This document shows, piece by piece, positions 60,845-64,000 of a stretch of 64,000 nucleotides of DNA (position 1 is the stretch's first letter; every line of letters starts with the position of its first letter). Source of the stretch: Parasalinivibrio latis (GTDB lineage Bacteria; Pseudomonadota; Gammaproteobacteria; Enterobacterales; Vibrionaceae); NCBI RefSeq assembly GCF_036825535.1, contig NZ_CP098813.1, positions 992,001 to 1,056,000 of the forward strand, in the 5' to 3' direction. Under the pieces are notes generated by a model. That model searched no databases and was not told where the DNA came from. It saw nothing but the letters and a program-made list of their open reading frames with translations. Both the position numbers and the translations under genes were made by a program.

Positions 60845-60845
60845 A

Positions 60846-61460
60846 TCAGACCTCCTTAGGGTTCGCCAGGTAGCCGGTGGTATCTCCACATGGGCGGGCA
60901 TGGCGGTTTGGCTTAATCACAATGTTTGGTTTGGTGAGGGATGCAGAAGGCAGTGGAGCCACTTCAGCCTGGTCACCGTATTTAGCGCGCAGCTCTTCAA
61001 TCGGACCAAATTCCAACGCGCGTAGCGGGCAGGATTCAACACAGATTGGCTGTTTGCCTTCGGCGACACGTTCATAACAACCGTCACACTTGGTCATGTG
61101 ACCTTTGTCTGCATTGAACTGTGGTGCGCCGTAAGGGCAAGCCATTGAACAGTACTGGCAGCCGATACAGGTGTCAGTGTCAACCACAACAAAGCCGTCT
61201 TCGCGTTTGTGCATGGCACCACTTGGGCAGACTTTGGTACAAGCTGGTTCAGAACAGTGGTTACATGCCATGGATACGTAGTAGGAATAAACGTCCTGAC
61301 GCCATGTATCACCGTCTTTTACCCAGTTGCCACCGGCATATTCATAGACACGGCGGAAGTTTACACCGACGTCTAAGTCCTTGTTGTCTTTGCACGAAAG
61401 CTGGCAGGTTTTACAACCGGTGCACTTGCTCGAGTCAATATAAAAACCGTATTGCTTCAT
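60846..61460 (-). CDS. dmsB: anaerobic DMSO reductase iron-sulfur subunit
   Basis: 204 residues, the usual DmsB length. Four [4Fe-4S] binding groups are visible: CTGCKTCQLSCKDNKD, CNHCSEPACTKVCPSG, CIGCQYCSMACPYGAPQ and CDGC together with CVESCPLRALEFG. It passes electrons from DmsC to the molybdenum subunit. It lies 10 bp after dmsA. No signal peptide, as expected, since it is co-exported with DmsA. Confidence 0.95.
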   Translation of the reverse strand: MKQYGFYIDSSKCTGCKTCQLSCKDNKDLDVGVNFRRVYEYAGGNWVKDGDTWRQDVYSYYVSMACNHCSEPACTKVCPSGAMHKREDGFVVVDTDTCIGCQYCSMACPYGAPQFNADKGHMTKCDGCYERVAEGKQPICVESCPLRALEFGPIEELRAKYGDQAEVAPLPSASLTKPNIVIKPNRHARPCGDTTGYLANPKEV

Positions 61461-61470
61461 GGTTCAGTCC

Positions 61471-63918
61471 TTACGCCTTCTTCACCAGTTGAACATCTAC
61501 CAGGTTGGTGTGCTGCGGGTTGCCTTTTGCCAACGGGCTAGGGCGCTGGGTAGTCAGAACGTTGATACAGCCGCCTTTGTCGACTTTGTTCTTACCCGGT
61601 GCGTACCAGCCACCCTCTCCAAGGGCAACAACGCCCGGCATGATGCGAGGGGTCACTTTTGCAGGGATGTGTACTTCACCACGGTCGTTGAAAATACGGA
61701 TGAGATCGCCGTTTTCGATACCACGTTCAGCGGCATCAACCGGGTTGATCCACATTTCCTGGCGAGCAGCTTCCTTGATGATGTCAACGTTCCCGTACGT
61801 TGAGTGGCAGCGGGCTTTATAGTGGAAACCGGTCAGCTGGAGCGGGTAGGTGTCACGCTTCTTGTCGTCCCAGCCTTCAAAGGTGGAGACGTAAACCGGC
61901 AGCGGGTGAATCACTTCGTCGCTCTCCAGCTCCCACGTCGCCGCAATTTCAGCCAGACGCTCAGAATAAATTTCTATTTTGCCGGAAGGGGTTCCCAGCG
62001 GGTTGTTCTCAGGATCTTCACGGAATGACTTGTACGCGACAAAGTGGCCATTCGGGTCACGACGCTTGTAGATACCCTGCTTGCGCATGGTCTCAAAGTC
62101 CGGCAGTGAAGGATCCTGTTCGCGGGTCAGGGCGTAAAGGTGGCGCAGCCAGCCTTCCTGGTCGCGGCCTTCGGTAAACGCCTCACCCACACCCATACGT
62201 TTGGCAATTTCAGAACAGATTTCATAAATGCCTTTGGATTCGAACTGTGGTTCAATCGCTTTGTCGGCAAAGATGAAATACGGCATGTTCGCCGCCTTCG
62301 TGTCCATACAGAAATCCGCCTGCTCAGAAGTGGTGAGATCTGGCAGCACGATGTCTGCATATTTCGCGGAAGATGTCATGTGGTTGTCGATCACCACAAT
62401 CATTTCGCACGCATTGTCATCCTGCAGGATTTCGTGGGTTTTGTTGATGTCAGAGTGCTGGTTGATGATGCAGTTGCCCGCGTAGTTCCAGATAAACTTG
62501 ATAGGCACTTCCAGCTGGTCAACACCGCGGATACCGTCGCGTGTTGCCGTCATTGACGGGCCGCGGACAATTGCGTCGGTCCACAGGAACATCGGGATGG
62601 ATGCCTTTACCGGGTTGGACAAGGTTGGGAAGCGGACAAACGGAATGTTGTAGTCCGATTCACGGGCTCCTGTTCCGCCACCGTTAATACCCACGTTGCC
62701 CGTCAGTAGTGCCAGCATAGCGACCGCGCGTGATGCAATTTCACCGCCGGCTGTACGTTGCAGGCCCCAGCCCTGCAGCACGGCACAAGGCTTGGTTGAG
62801 CCGATTTCACGGGCTGTTTTAATGATAATGTCAGCCGGAATGCCGGTAATCGGTGCTGCCCATTCCGGGGTTTTGGCGATACCGTCCGGGCCATCACCCA
62901 GAATGTAAGATTTGTAGTCGCTCTTTGGCGGTGCAGAGGCCGGGAGAGTTTTCTCGTCGTAACCTACGCAATATTTGTCGAGGAAGGGCTGGTCAACCAG
63001 GTTTTCCTGGATCATCACATGCGCCATCGCTGCAATAAAGGCAGCATCCGTACCCGGGCGGATTGGAATCCATTGGTCTTCACGTCCACCGGCAGTGTCG
63101 GTGTAGCGAGGGTCGATCATGATCATGCGGGCATTAGAGCGTGCCTTGCCTTCCATCATATGGTGGATAAGGCCGCCACCGGACATGCGGGTTTCTGCCG
63201 GGTTGTTGCCGAACTGGACAATCAGTTTAGTATTTTCCAGATCAGAGAAAGAGTTACCGTAAGCCCAGCCGCCACCGTAAGTGTAATCTAGGCCAACAGT
63301 GATTTGTGCCGTTGAGTAGTCGCCGTAGTGGTTCAGGTAACCGCCGGTCAGGTTCATCATACGGGCGATCAGTGAGCTGCCCGGAGGCCAGGATTTGGTG
63401 ACCGTGCCGCCCAGCGTCCCTGTACCGTAGTTCAGGTAGATGGCTTCGTTGCCATAATCCTTGATGATGCGCTTCATGTTGCCAGCGATTTCATCATAGG
63501 CTTCTTCCCAGGTGATGCGCTTGAACTTGCCTTCACCGCGCTTGCCAACGCGCTTCATCGGGTATTTCAGGCGATCCGGATTGTAGACACGACGACGCAT
63601 TGAACGGCCACGCAGACACGCGCGGACCTGGTGGTTGCCGTATTCATCATTGCCGGTGTTGTCGGTTTCCACCCACTTAATTTCACCGTCCACAACGTGC
63701 ATGCGCAGTGGGCAGCGGCTTCCGCAGTTCACCGTACAGGCGCTCCAAACCACCTTTTCTTTTTTTGCAGCAGACGTGGCTGCCGCTACCGGGTTGGATT
63801 TAAACGGCAGGGACACAGCACCGGCGGTCGCGGCTAGCCCGCCAAGGGCGGAAGAGGATTTAACGAAATCCCGCCGCGTCAGGCCGCCGGCCAGTAACGC
63901 TTTCAGTTTATTCTTCAT
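61471..63918 (-). CDS. dmsA: anaerobic DMSO reductase molybdopterin subunit
   Basis: About 815 residues from ATG 63918 (GAGA nine bases before; ATG 63927 is possible). The Tat signal TRRDFVKSSSALGG gives export of the folded enzyme. The N-terminal cysteine cluster CTVNCGSRCPLRMHVV with a later RACLRGRS binds an iron-sulfur group. Molybdopterin-binding regions include NYGTGTLGGTVTKSWPPGSS, GNNPAETRMSGG, VLQGWGLQRTAGGE and the C-terminal VVALGEGGWYAPGKNKVDKG. It reduces DMSO, and perhaps TMAO or other oxides, in anaerobic respiration. The region upstream of 63918 is cut by the window edge. Confidence 0.94.
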   Translation of the reverse strand: MKNKLKALLAGGLTRRDFVKSSSALGGLAATAGAVSLPFKSNPVAAATSAAKKEKVVWSACTVNCGSRCPLRMHVVDGEIKWVETDNTGNDEYGNHQVRACLRGRSMRRRVYNPDRLKYPMKRVGKRGEGKFKRITWEEAYDEIAGNMKRIIKDYGNEAIYLNYGTGTLGGTVTKSWPPGSSLIARMMNLTGGYLNHYGDYSTAQITVGLDYTYGGGWAYGNSFSDLENTKLIVQFGNNPAETRMSGGGLIHHMMEGKARSNARMIMIDPRYTDTAGGREDQWIPIRPGTDAAFIAAMAHVMIQENLVDQPFLDKYCVGYDEKTLPASAPPKSDYKSYILGDGPDGIAKTPEWAAPITGIPADIIIKTAREIGSTKPCAVLQGWGLQRTAGGEIASRAVAMLALLTGNVGINGGGTGARESDYNIPFVRFPTLSNPVKASIPMFLWTDAIVRGPSMTATRDGIRGVDQLEVPIKFIWNYAGNCIINQHSDINKTHEILQDDNACEMIVVIDNHMTSSAKYADIVLPDLTTSEQADFCMDTKAANMPYFIFADKAIEPQFESKGIYEICSEIAKRMGVGEAFTEGRDQEGWLRHLYALTREQDPSLPDFETMRKQGIYKRRDPNGHFVAYKSFREDPENNPLGTPSGKIEIYSERLAEIAATWELESDEVIHPLPVYVSTFEGWDDKKRDTYPLQLTGFHYKARCHSTYGNVDIIKEAARQEMWINPVDAAERGIENGDLIRIFNDRGEVHIPAKVTPRIMPGVVALGEGGWYAPGKNKVDKGGCINVLTTQRPSPLAKGNPQHTNLVDVQLVKKA

Positions 63919-64000
63919 ACACGACATTCTCGATTGGTTGTAATCACGGGCCTTCACTGGCCTCGTGTGCGCGAAGATTTACCGGAATGGCGCGATGAAA

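Noticed and set aside
1..64000. Genomic island, prophage or defence system
   Set aside because: No integrase, transposase, attachment repeat, tRNA, toxin-antitoxin pair, restriction gene or CRISPR repeat was seen; genes are metabolic and regulatory.

Overview
The window looks like chromosomal DNA of a marine gammaproteobacterium, most likely from or near the Vibrionaceae. The reasons are moderate G+C with AT-rich intergenic regions, a tnaC-tnaA-tnaB operon, a GlyGly-CTERM-like protein next to a PEP-CTERM protein, AbgT/peptidase T, a Dms-type anaerobic reductase and Fur-controlled siderophore genes. The genus cannot be fixed from the sequence alone. I saw no rRNA, tRNA, CRISPR array, insertion sequence or phage gene.

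Layout. 1-6000: end of a c-di-GMP phosphodiesterase, a glutathione-transferase-like protein, a secreted beta-propeller protein with a rhombosortase-type tail, and two overlapping LuxR-type regulators. 6400-10000: amino-acid efflux and aminotransferase genes with two AraC regulators and a clear direct-repeat operator. 10000-12900: peptidase T and an AbgT transporter. 13000-18110: a urease operon, ureABCE-hupE-ureFG, without ureD, behind a sigma-54 promoter with upstream NtrC-type sites. 18400-21500: a von Willebrand PEP-CTERM protein and small secreted proteins or lipoproteins. 21500-27250: tryptophan catabolism (tnaC leader peptide, tnaA, tnaB) with ridA, a DUF4282 protein and D-serine dehydratase. 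27400-31030: an FMN reductase/LysR pair and a NIT-domain chemoreceptor.

31250-43652 is a two-armed sugar catabolic locus. The left arm reads leftward: two permeases, binding protein, ATPase, FGGY kinase and HAD phosphatase. The right arm reads rightward: cupin phosphoglucose isomerase, shikimate-dehydrogenase-like oxidoreductase, 2-hydroxyacid dehydrogenase, UlaG-like hydrolase, RpiR regulator and KDPG-type aldolase. The enzyme set matches no textbook pathway I know and has no Edd-type dehydratase, so it is the best candidate here for an undescribed pathway.

43700-48400 holds an Fe(II)/2-oxoglutarate oxygenase, a helical protein, two lipoproteins and a GNAT acetyltransferase. 48456-59863 is a complete petrobactin-type siderophore locus: a MATE exporter, two NIS synthetases (AsbA/AsbB-like), an adenylating enzyme (AsbC-like), a fused carrier-protein/transferase (AsbD+AsbE), a 3-dehydroshikimate dehydratase (AsbF), an orphan OmpR-like regulator with a degenerate receiver, and a TonB-dependent receptor. 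Fur-box-like sites lie at both ends. The window closes with dmsC, dmsB and dmsA, an anaerobic molybdopterin S/N-oxide reductase.

All calls rest on motif recognition and gene context read by eye; no database search was run.
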